Shown here one piece after another: positions 7,277 to 13,168 of a stretch of 15,856 nt of DNA (position 1 is its first letter; each line of letters begins with the position of its first letter). Below the pieces are notes generated by a model. It searched no databases. It was not told the DNA's origin and worked only from the letters and a program-made list of their open reading frames with translations. Origin of the DNA: Myxococcales bacterium (GTDB lineage: Bacteria; Myxococcota; Polyangia; Fen-1088); assembly GCA_003155465.1 (NCBI GenBank), contig PMCR01000117.1, positions 1 through 15,856 of the forward strand, read 5' to 3'. The position numbers were made by a program, and so were the translations under genes.

Positions 7277-7305
7277 GTGACCTGGAAGTGACAGTCGTGT
7301 GACAA
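7277..7305 (-). promoter_or_regulatory. Triple Pho box in the pstS-pstC gap
   Basis: On the minus strand three heptamers, TTGTCAC (7305-7299), CTGTCAC (7294-7288) and AGGTCAC (7283-7277), are separated by 4-base spacers, giving the 11-bp period of PhoB binding sites (consensus CTGTCAT-N4-CTGTCAC). The array lies in the 70-base gap between the pstS stop (7310) and the pstC start (7239), on the coding strand of pstC. It would give pstCAB-phoU its own phosphate-starvation promoter. No strong -10 hexamer is evident. Confidence 0.8.
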
Positions 7306-7309
7306 GCGG

Positions 7310-8191
7310 CTACTTGAGGGGGTAGTAGCCCACCTTGGTCACGATGGCCTGGCCAACCGGCGACAGCACCCAGTCCACGAAAGCGCCCACGTCCCCAGTG
7401 GGCTTGTTGCGCAGATAGAAGAAGAGCGGCCGGCTCAGCGGGTAGCTCCCGTCCTTGACATGCGCCTCGTCCGGGGGAATTGCCGGGCCGCCGGCGTCCT
7501 GCTTGACCTTGAGCAACTTGATGCCCTTGGCGTAGGCCGCGCCGCCGTAGCCGATGCCGAACTTCTCCTTGGCCACCGCATTGACCACCGCTGCAGTGCC
7601 CGGCATGCTCTGCGCCCGCACCGTGTAGTCGGCGTTCTTCAGCACGTGCTCCTTGAAGAACACATAGGTGCCGGAGCTGTTCTCGCGTGAATACACCACG
7701 ATCTTCGCGTCCGGGCCGCCCAGCTCTTTCCAGTTCGTCACCTTGCCGGTGAAGATCAGCTTGAGCTGGTCCATCGTGATTTCGGTCAGCGGGTTGCTGG
7801 CGTTTACGTACACCGACAGTCCGTCGCGCGCCACCGGGATTTCCACGCCCACCGTGGCGTAGCGATCCCGCAGCTTCTCCTTTTCTGCTGCGCTCATAGG
7901 TCGCGACGCCTGGCACACATCGGTGGTGCCATTGATGAGCGCGCTGATCCCTGTGCCCGAGCCACCGCCCGTCACCTGAATGGTCGTACTCGGATGGGCG
8001 CGCATGTACTCCTCGGCCCAGCGCTGGCCGAGAATCACCATGGTGTCCGAGCCCTTGACTGTGATATCGCCGGCCACAGCCGCAAGCGGCGCAAGCAAGG
8101 CGGTCGCCATCGCCAATCCCTGGGTGGCGGTCTTCAGAATGCTTCTGCTACGCGTTTGGTTCCCTCTGCCTTGAACTTGTCGTTTCTGCAT
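7310..8191 (-). CDS. pstS: Phosphate-binding periplasmic protein PstS
   Basis: A 293-residue periplasmic phosphate-binding protein. A signal peptide occupies residues 1-40 (basic RSRS region, hydrophobic core, cleavage at AAVA/GD). The mature protein starts DITVKGSDTM and shows the family motifs GGGSGTGISALINGTTDV (phosphate loop) and SRENSSGTYVFFKEHV (second binding loop with Arg, Ser and Thr). It delivers phosphate to PstC/PstA. The start at 8191 is preferred to the upstream in-frame ATG at 8251: AGGAGA stands 6 bases before it, and the upstream one would place the Pho box inside the coding region. A two-heptamer Pho box ends 35 bases upstream. The protein lacks a lipobox, so it should be soluble in the periplasm. 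Confidence 0.96.
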   Translation of the reverse strand: MQKRQVQGRGNQTRSRSILKTATQGLAMATALLAPLAAVAGDITVKGSDTMVILGQRWAEEYMRAHPSTTIQVTGGGSGTGISALINGTTDVCQASRPMSAAEKEKLRDRYATVGVEIPVARDGLSVYVNASNPLTEITMDQLKLIFTGKVTNWKELGGPDAKIVVYSRENSSGTYVFFKEHVLKNADYTVRAQSMPGTAAVVNAVAKEKFGIGYGGAAYAKGIKLLKVKQDAGGPAIPPDEAHVKDGSYPLSRPLFFYLRNKPTGDVGAFVDWVLSPVGQAIVTKVGYYPLK

Positions 8192-8225
8192 CGTGATCTC
8201 CTTGCCCGCACGATGCGAAACTCCT

Positions 8226-8243
8226 GTGACGGCCTGGTGACAA
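8226..8243 (-). promoter_or_regulatory. Pho box upstream of pstS
   Basis: On the minus strand TTGTCAC (8243-8237) and CCGTCAC (8232-8226) are separated by CAGG, an 11-bp repeat matching the PhoB site pattern. The downstream edge is 35 bases before the pstS ATG. This implies phosphate-starvation induction of the operon by a PhoB-type regulator encoded outside the window. Confidence 0.75.
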
Positions 8244-8539
8244 CGGCGCAACTTGTCGGTGAAGCCGAGCCCACGGGGCGGCGGACGGGCAGCCAGGCAG
8301 GCCTTCCATGCGGCTCCGGCCGCGCCCAGTTCTCGCAGCAGGCGCCTGCGGGACTACGATCCGCCCTGGACCGGCAAGGGCGCTCTTCGCTCGCCCGCAC
8401 CCACGCGTACCGGCAGCACGGACATCGCCAGGCCCTTCCAGTACAGCCGACGCTCGACCTGGTACGCGGTTTCGTTGTGCAAGATCCGCTGCAGCCAAGT
8501 CACATGCTGGCGCCCGTGGTTCCGAGCAGACTGGCCAGG
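8244..8539. other. Region between pstS and the PII remnant, no gene supported
   Basis: About 300 bases with no frame that can be tied to a known family. A minus-strand frame (roughly 8354-8510, reading WLQRILHNETAYQVERR) looks somewhat protein-like and could be the tail of a degraded gene, but it has no start nearby and continues antisense to the PII remnant. The left end next to pstS should hold the distal part of the pstS promoter. Confidence 0.4.
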
Positions 8540-9097
8540 ATAGAAGCCATCATCAAACCGTTCAAGCTGGATGACCTGAAGGACCGCGTGTTTGAAGCAG
8601 GCGTTCGCGGCATGACAATCTCCTAGGTGAAGGGATTTGGACGAACCGGCGGCAAGAAGGATGTCTACCGGGGCTCGGCCTGCGTGGTGGACTTTGGGCC
8701 GAAGCTTGTGGTGGCAACCGACGTGCGGACCGGCAACAACGCCTACGGCGCTGCCGGCGGCGGCTTGTATTTGTACTTCACCGACACCATCGACATGCTG
8801 ACCGGCCCGGTCTATTTCCTCGACAGCGCAGTGCAGCCCGGAGGAAAGCACTGGATGTCGACTGTGCAACTCGACGTCGATATCCGGTTCAAAGCGGCCC
8901 CACCCGCCCCTGCGCCCGCCGCCGGGCCAGCTTCCGAGCCGGCCGGCGCGGCTTCCGCGTTTCCAGCACCAGCCTCACCCACGGTTTCCAACCCGACCAC
9001 GCCGCCGGGACCGAATAGGGAGCACTCGTCCGCAGCGGCGATTTCACCAGCCGGAAACACACCGGTAACGTATTGGGGAGGATGCTTGCCCTCATGA
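8540..9097 (+). pseudogene. Broken PII gene fused to the tail of an outer-membrane-barrel-like protein
   Basis: From 8540 the frame reads IEAIIKPFKLDDLKDRV..., the N-terminal half of a PII protein. The ATG is gone (AGG stands in place of codon 3 and no start precedes it), and codon 32, Glu in PII, is a TAG (8624-8626). PII similarity resumes ([17 protein letters not shown]) and stops at VVDFGPK (8704). It is joined in frame to a different protein: a ~62-residue stretch with [17 protein letters not shown] and ending LDVDIRF, which resembles the last strands of an outer-membrane beta-barrel. A Pro/Ala-rich tail follows. The frame closes at 9095-9097, overlapping the ATG of the intact PII gene (ATGA), so the ancestral gene was probably coupled to it. 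A deletion between a duplicated PII gene and a barrel gene is the simplest reading. Confidence 0.75.
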
Positions 9098-9432
9098 AGA
9101 AGATCGAAGCCATCATCAAGCCGGTCACGCTGGACGCGTTGAAGGACCGGCTGCGCCAGGCGGGCGCCCAGGGCATAACTGTCTCGGAGGTCAGGGGCTT
9201 CGGCCGCACCGGCGGCACAAAGGACGCGTACCTCGGTTCGGCCCAGGGCGTGGACTTCAAGCCCAAGGTCCGCATCCAGATGATGACCGACGACAACCTA
9301 GTGCAGCCCATTGTCGAGGCGATTCAGGCCGCTGCGCGCACGGGTGAGACCGGGGATGGAAAGATCTTTGTCAGTCATGTGGTCGATGTCATTCGCATCC
9401 GCACCGGAGAACGCGGCGGCGATGCTCTCTGA
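9094..9432 (+). CDS. glnB: PII nitrogen-regulatory protein without Tyr51
   Basis: A 112-residue protein, the standard PII length, starting [13 protein letters not shown] trimers bind ATP/ADP and 2-oxoglutarate and signal nitrogen and carbon status to enzymes, transporters and kinases. ATP-site residues are present: the TGxxGDGKIF segment with Lys90, and Arg101 and Arg103 in VIRIRTGE. The T-loop reads [16 protein letters not shown]: Tyr46 is kept, but position 51, the uridylylated tyrosine of enterobacterial GlnB/GlnK, is Gln. Alternative in-frame starts exist at 9082 (ATG) and 9073 (TTG). 9094 is chosen because it gives the family N-terminus and overlaps the upstream frame as ATGA, with GGAGG about 12 bases upstream. 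No amtB or glnA is adjacent. GlnB and GlnK cannot be told apart from sequence alone. Confidence 0.9.
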   Translation: MKKIEAIIKPVTLDALKDRLRQAGAQGITVSEVRGFGRTGGTKDAYLGSAQGVDFKPKVRIQMMTDDNLVQPIVEAIQAAARTGETGDGKIFVSHVVDVIRIRTGERGGDAL

Positions 9433-9450
9433 TTTGAGCCGACTATTCGA

Positions 9451-9849
9451 ATGATTGCCCCGAAAGCCATTCAGCGCCGAGAGCAGCGCGCACGCGACAC
9501 CACGCGTTTCGCGGAGGCATTCTTCGCACTGACCGGTTTTCGTCCCGTGTCGGCCTACCGAGAGGTATTGCCGCCTGGTTTTCTCGCACACTCGATACCG
9601 TCTCCGGGCGAGCTGCTTGCGCGATTCGGTGACCGGCTGCATACGCGCACCAGCAATTCCCTTCGGCAACAGGATCCCAGCACCGCTCCACGCGAGGATT
9701 GGACCTTCGGCAGCCTGCTCGAGCTTCGCGGCTTTGGCATGTTCTGTCTCCTCGACGTCATGCAAGCGTTGCATGGGTCAGGCTTCGCGCTTGATCCGGC
9801 GCCGCTCCCTTCTAGCCCGGGGTTGAGACGGGGCCAAGAGCGCGTGTGA
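9451..9849 (+). CDS. Hypothetical protein with an alphaCTD-like helical segment
   Basis: A 132-residue frame starting 18 bases after the PII stop, same strand. I do not recognise the whole protein. The first ~40 residues (RFAEAFFALTGFRPVSAYREVLPPGFL) look like ordered helical sequence. Residues about 83-108 (DWTFGSLLELRGFGMFCLLDVMQALHGSG) follow the pattern of the helix-hairpin fold of the RNA polymerase alpha C-terminal domain and similar modules (x-LL-x-LxGFGxxSLLDLxxxL). The C-terminal 20 residues are poor in pattern. There is no clear ribosome binding site. It may be a genuine small gene, or a remnant, since the next DNA is gene debris. Confidence 0.45.
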   Translation: MIAPKAIQRREQRARDTTRFAEAFFALTGFRPVSAYREVLPPGFLAHSIPSPGELLARFGDRLHTRTSNSLRQQDPSTAPREDWTFGSLLELRGFGMFCLLDVMQALHGSGFALDPAPLPSSPGLRRGQERV

Positions 9850-9955
9850 CGCTTCGGGGAACCTGGTCCCGGATCCGACCTATTTCCCCCTGGGCATGAA
9901 CGATCTGGCCCACCACGTCCACGCGAAGGGTCTGAAGTTCGGGATGTATACCTGC
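9842..9955 (+). pseudogene. Fragment of a GH27 alpha-galactosidase
   Basis: In the frame starting 9842 the DNA reads CDASGNLVPDPTYFP, then GMNDLAHHVHAKGLKFGMYT. This is the conserved early part of family GH27 alpha-galactosidases (DGxLxPDPxRFPxGMxxLAxYVHxKGLKFGxY). The catalytic domain before and after is missing: upstream is the small unknown ORF, and downstream similarity is lost by about 9955, before the 3' end of the Cys-rich lipoprotein gene on the other strand. The fragment overlaps the last bases of the preceding ORF in a different frame. It is a remnant of a deleted gene. Confidence 0.75.
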
Positions 9956-9982
9956 CCCACGACCGCCAGCAAGGAGATCGAG

Positions 9983-10867
9983 TCAGGCGCGTACTCCCTC
10001 GCAAGTCCCGCGGGTGTCGTAGCACGCGCCCTTCACGCAGAAGCCGGAGCACTCGCTGTCGCTGGCACATGAATTCCGTCGGCAAAACCCGCTTTCGTCA
10101 CAAGAGTAGTCCACCGGACACGTGCCGTCACCGGCAACACAGGTACTCTGGCAACGATGGCTCTGGTTACACGCCTGCCCCGACCCGCAATCGACGCTGG
10201 TCCTGCAGCCGACAGTGCAGATTTTCGCTCCGGGGCAGTAGCACTCCGCGCTGGGCGCGAGGTCACAGATCATCGTACCGGTTGTGAAGCCGCCATCGTG
10301 GACACAGTCCGCGTCAGTCGAGCAGTTGCCGGCCCCCCTTAGGCATGCGCCGCAGCCGAGGGGCTCTCCGGGCGCCTGACACGCGAGCAAATCGCCAACA
10401 TACGATCCACAATCGTCCTGCGAACTGCAGGGTGTTCCCACCGTTGGTCGCGGTTTGTCGGCGGACGCGTCGGGCCCGCCGGTGCCGCTCGTGCCACCTT
10501 CACCGCCAGAACCCCCTGACGCAGAGGACGCGCCAGAACTGGTCACGCCGCCTGCTCCCATGATGCCTCCGGTCCGCGCGGTCCCTCCAACTCCGCTCGC
10601 GCCGCCGGTTGGCGTGGACCAGGCCGTTACCGTGGCCCCGCCGCTTCCGGCGACGGCCCCGTCTGTGCTGCCCCCGCTTCCAACGGCCGCAGCATCGCTG
10701 CCCGATACGGCAACACCTCCCCCGCCCGCAGGCGCCTCAGCGACGGAGGCATGTGCATCGACGCTCTTTTGGCCGATTCCACCGCTGCTGCAGCCAGCGG
10801 GCAATCCCCCCGCGACCATGGCAGTCACAAGAACTCCAAGAATTGCCGAGCTCATCACTGCTCTCAT
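9983..10867 (-). CDS. Cys-rich surface lipoprotein with Gly/Ser/Ala linker
   Basis: A 294-residue predicted exported protein. The N-terminus is a signal sequence (MRAVMSSAILGVLVTAMVAG) ending at GGLPAGC, a somewhat relaxed lipobox with Cys26. A ~110-residue linker rich in Gly, Ala and Ser follows. The C-terminal ~145 residues then hold 24 cysteines spaced as in small disulphide-rich modules (CRTSVDCGSGQAC...RC; CASDSECSGFCVKGACYD). This architecture is common in myxobacterial outer-surface lipoproteins of unknown role. The start at 10867 is chosen because GAGG stands 9 bases upstream and the signal peptide then begins properly; the frame is open back to 11221, where the residues look non-coding. 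An alternative ATG is at 10882. About 277 bases without a recognised gene separate it from the next minus-strand gene. The function is not known. Confidence 0.75.
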   Translation of the reverse strand: MRAVMSSAILGVLVTAMVAGGLPAGCSSGGIGQKSVDAHASVAEAPAGGGGVAVSGSDAAAVGSGGSTDGAVAGSGGATVTAWSTPTGGASGVGGTARTGGIMGAGGVTSSGASSASGGSGGEGGTSGTGGPDASADKPRPTVGTPCSSQDDCGSYVGDLLACQAPGEPLGCGACLRGAGNCSTDADCVHDGGFTTGTMICDLAPSAECYCPGAKICTVGCRTSVDCGSGQACNQSHRCQSTCVAGDGTCPVDYSCDESGFCRRNSCASDSECSGFCVKGACYDTRGTCEGVRA

Positions 10868-11144
10868 AATCAAATGCCTCATTGCCACTGTATCTTCGTC
10901 ATGCACCGAGCCCGCTTCCAGAAGAACCGTAGCATTCCCCGCAGCAACATACGTGCCACCCGCTATCGAAGCCCGTTTCATGGTCCAATCATGGATGTCG
11001 GCATCAGAATCGTCGAGTGTGCGTACGCAGTCGCGACAGGCCTGCCGCCATGCCCTCAGAATTCTGATGGATCGCGGCCATGGTCTGGCTTGCCCGCCGG
11101 ACAGGGAGTCAAACTCGCGCTTGGCCTCGAACTGACTGATGCTC

Positions 11145-12779
11145 TCATGGCGCAACCGCGCCAAGCTGGTTTGCCTCGGCGAAAGGCGCCGCCACGAAGA
11201 CCGCCGCGACCGCGTCGGCATGCACGCAGCGCCAGCGGGGATCGTGGGCCAGCACGTCGATCACGCGGGATAGGATTCCGCGCTCGACGAGAAGCGCCGG
11301 GATCTCGTCGGGGCGCGCGGGATCGATGCCGAGCGCGGTCTCCCATTCGGCCCCGCCGCGCCAAAGGCCACGCAGGCCTGCCAAGTAGCGTTCGAAGGTC
11401 TGCACTGAGTTGACTTCCAGTCTAGGATCCATGAACTGCTTGTGTTGCTCGCCGGCGTGGGCAATACAGACCGCCGCCTGGCCGAGGTTAAAGGCCACGA
11501 TCCGCTCCGGCATTCCCGGACGCGCCAGGAACTCACACGACTCGTGGGCATACCACTGCGGACGCTCGCCCAGGCCCACCCGGCGCCCCTCGCCGGCCCA
11601 TGAATAGAGCCGGCCGGACAGGACCGCAATTGCGACCAGCGCGATGGCAGCCAGCCAGACCGGCTCAAAGCGACGCCGGGCCTGGGAGCGCGGAACTCGC
11701 CGGCCCCGGCGGGCTGCGGGAGCCTTCGGCTTCGTGAGCGCGATCACATCATCGAGATTTCCCGTGGTCACCACCGCGGCGACCAGTGCGAACAAGCCGC
11801 TGTTGCGTGTTGCCTGCCAACCGAGGTAGGCGGAGCCCGCGAAGAGCAGTCCGCGAAACGGGCTGAAACGGCCGCGCCGGAGCAGCCAGGCAAAGCTGCC
11901 CAACCCGAGCGCGAGCATGAATAGGAACGCCAGTAAATACGGACTGCGCACCCCGGCCAGGGCGATGAAATCGCCCACGCTCCTCAGTTCGCCAATGTTC
12001 GCGCGAAAGATCCCTTGGCCCCCCAGTTTGTGGAACTGCTCGATGGACAGGCGCACGGCCCCGAGGCCATACGGGTTGACCAAGCAAGCGACGATGACTG
12101 CGCCTCCAGCCAGCGCGAAGGTTCGCGCCAACTGAGGCGGCCCCGCACTCCCGGTGCGAGCCCGCTGGTAAAGCCACTCCACCGCATACGCGGCAATCAC
12201 GAGCGGACCGAGCACAAAGAAACCGTGGCAATTCACCCACAGAAGCTGCAGCACCGGCAGCACCCACAGCCAGCGCGGCCGCTCGGCCGCGTGCCCCAAG
12301 ACAGCGAGAAACCCCGCGAGAAACAGCAGCGAGAACAGCTCGGGTCGTTCGCAAAGGCGGCCCGAAAGCGCAATAAGAGCGGGAAGCCATACCAGCACCG
12401 CCGGTCCGGCTGTGGCTCCCGGGCGTCGGGCCGCGAGGGCAAGCGCGACGATCACCACGCCCGCTGCTGCCTTGAGCAGCACCAACGCCGAAACGCCGCC
12501 GGCACGGTAGATCAGGCCGATGACGACCTGGAACAACCAGTAGATGTCGATCCAGGGGCGGCCTGCGTTGGTGTAGGTGTAGATGTCAACCCGTGGAACC
12601 GCGCCGTGCTCGAGAATGAACTGTCCAGTGCGCAGGTGCCACCAGACGTCGAAATCTGCCATGGGAAAGCAGCCGAGCAGAAAGGCGAGCGCAAACAGCG
12701 CCACCAAGACGGCACGGCGCCACTGGCGACCTCGGCAGTCGAGCGCCTCGCTCACGCTTTCGTCCCGGGCTGCTGGCAT
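11145..12779 (-). CDS. Polytopic membrane protein, GT-C glycosyltransferase-like
   Basis: A 544-residue protein with about ten predicted membrane helices and a soluble C-terminal part (about 405-544). Just after the first helix is MADFDVWWHLRTGQFILEHG (residues 40-59), with Asp42 and Asp44. The D-x-D/WWHL...TG arrangement in the first extracytoplasmic loop, followed by a VPRVDIYTYT segment, recalls GT-C-fold membrane glycosyltransferases and a large uncharacterised family in planctomycetes, Chloroflexi and deltaproteobacteria. GT-C enzymes use polyprenyl-phosphate sugars on the outer face of the inner membrane. Here that activity is an inference from fold pattern only. The ATG at 12779 has AAGGCG about 7 bases upstream. 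It is divergent from the sedolisin gene; no sugar-pathway neighbours are present to name a substrate. Confidence 0.7.
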   Translation of the reverse strand: MPAARDESVSEALDCRGRQWRRAVLVALFALAFLLGCFPMADFDVWWHLRTGQFILEHGAVPRVDIYTYTNAGRPWIDIYWLFQVVIGLIYRAGGVSALVLLKAAAGVVIVALALAARRPGATAGPAVLVWLPALIALSGRLCERPELFSLLFLAGFLAVLGHAAERPRWLWVLPVLQLLWVNCHGFFVLGPLVIAAYAVEWLYQRARTGSAGPPQLARTFALAGGAVIVACLVNPYGLGAVRLSIEQFHKLGGQGIFRANIGELRSVGDFIALAGVRSPYLLAFLFMLALGLGSFAWLLRRGRFSPFRGLLFAGSAYLGWQATRNSGLFALVAAVVTTGNLDDVIALTKPKAPAARRGRRVPRSQARRRFEPVWLAAIALVAIAVLSGRLYSWAGEGRRVGLGERPQWYAHESCEFLARPGMPERIVAFNLGQAAVCIAHAGEQHKQFMDPRLEVNSVQTFERYLAGLRGLWRGGAEWETALGIDPARPDEIPALLVERGILSRVIDVLAHDPRWRCVHADAVAAVFVAAPFAEANQLGAVAP

Positions 12780-13168
12780 CGTTCGCCTTTACATATGGCA
12801 GAGGGTCGACACTCGAGCCAATCAAAATCAGCGGGTGGGCTGCAGATCTGGATTCGTCCTGTCCCTCCCAATTGCACCCCTGACAATCGCGAAATCGCCG
12901 CTGGGAATTGCCGATTTGCTATCGCGCGAAAGATCTCCACCCATCGACGATTCGAGTCCCTACGCCAGCGCCTCGAAAGACGCTCCGCGGGCAGGCATTC
13001 ACGCTGGAGCCAGCGCAGCGGATGAGATGCGAGCGTCTTGGCAAGTGACGACGGTCACTGCAATTGGCGCCAGTTGCGCTTGAGCGTTGCGGTGTCATGT
13101 GTTAAAGGTCCTGGCGAGGCTCAGTGTGTTGGTCGGACGTGCCTCTCAACAATGACAGTGAGGTAGCC
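12780..13168. other. Divergent intergenic region, promoters expected
   Basis: 389 bases between the start of the minus-strand membrane protein and the start of the plus-strand sedolisin gene. No frame resembling a known protein and no strong hairpin was seen. It must carry the promoters of both genes. A weak candidate for the sedolisin side is TTGAGC near 13080 with TTAAAG 16 bases later; it is too degenerate to call. The ribosome site of the sedolisin gene (GAGG, 13160-13163) is at the right end. Confidence 0.5.

Noticed and set aside
8354..8869. Minus-strand 171-residue frame across the PII remnant
   Set aside because: Most of it is antisense to recognisable PII and barrel codons. Only its last ~50 residues (8354-8510) look protein-like and no family was recognised.
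10455..11135. Pro/Ala-rich plus-strand frame
   Set aside because: It is the reverse of the Gly/Ala/Ser linker codons of the lipoprotein gene; the minus strand has a signal peptide, lipobox and cysteine pattern.
12015..13025. 336-residue plus-strand frame opposite the membrane protein gene
   Set aside because: It is antisense to a well-patterned membrane protein and extends into the intergenic region with low-complexity polar sequence; no motif supports coding.
13080..13110. Possible sigma70 promoter for the sedolisin gene (TTGAGC, 16 bases, TTAAAG)
   Set aside because: The -10 match is poor and such matches are expected by chance in this stretch.
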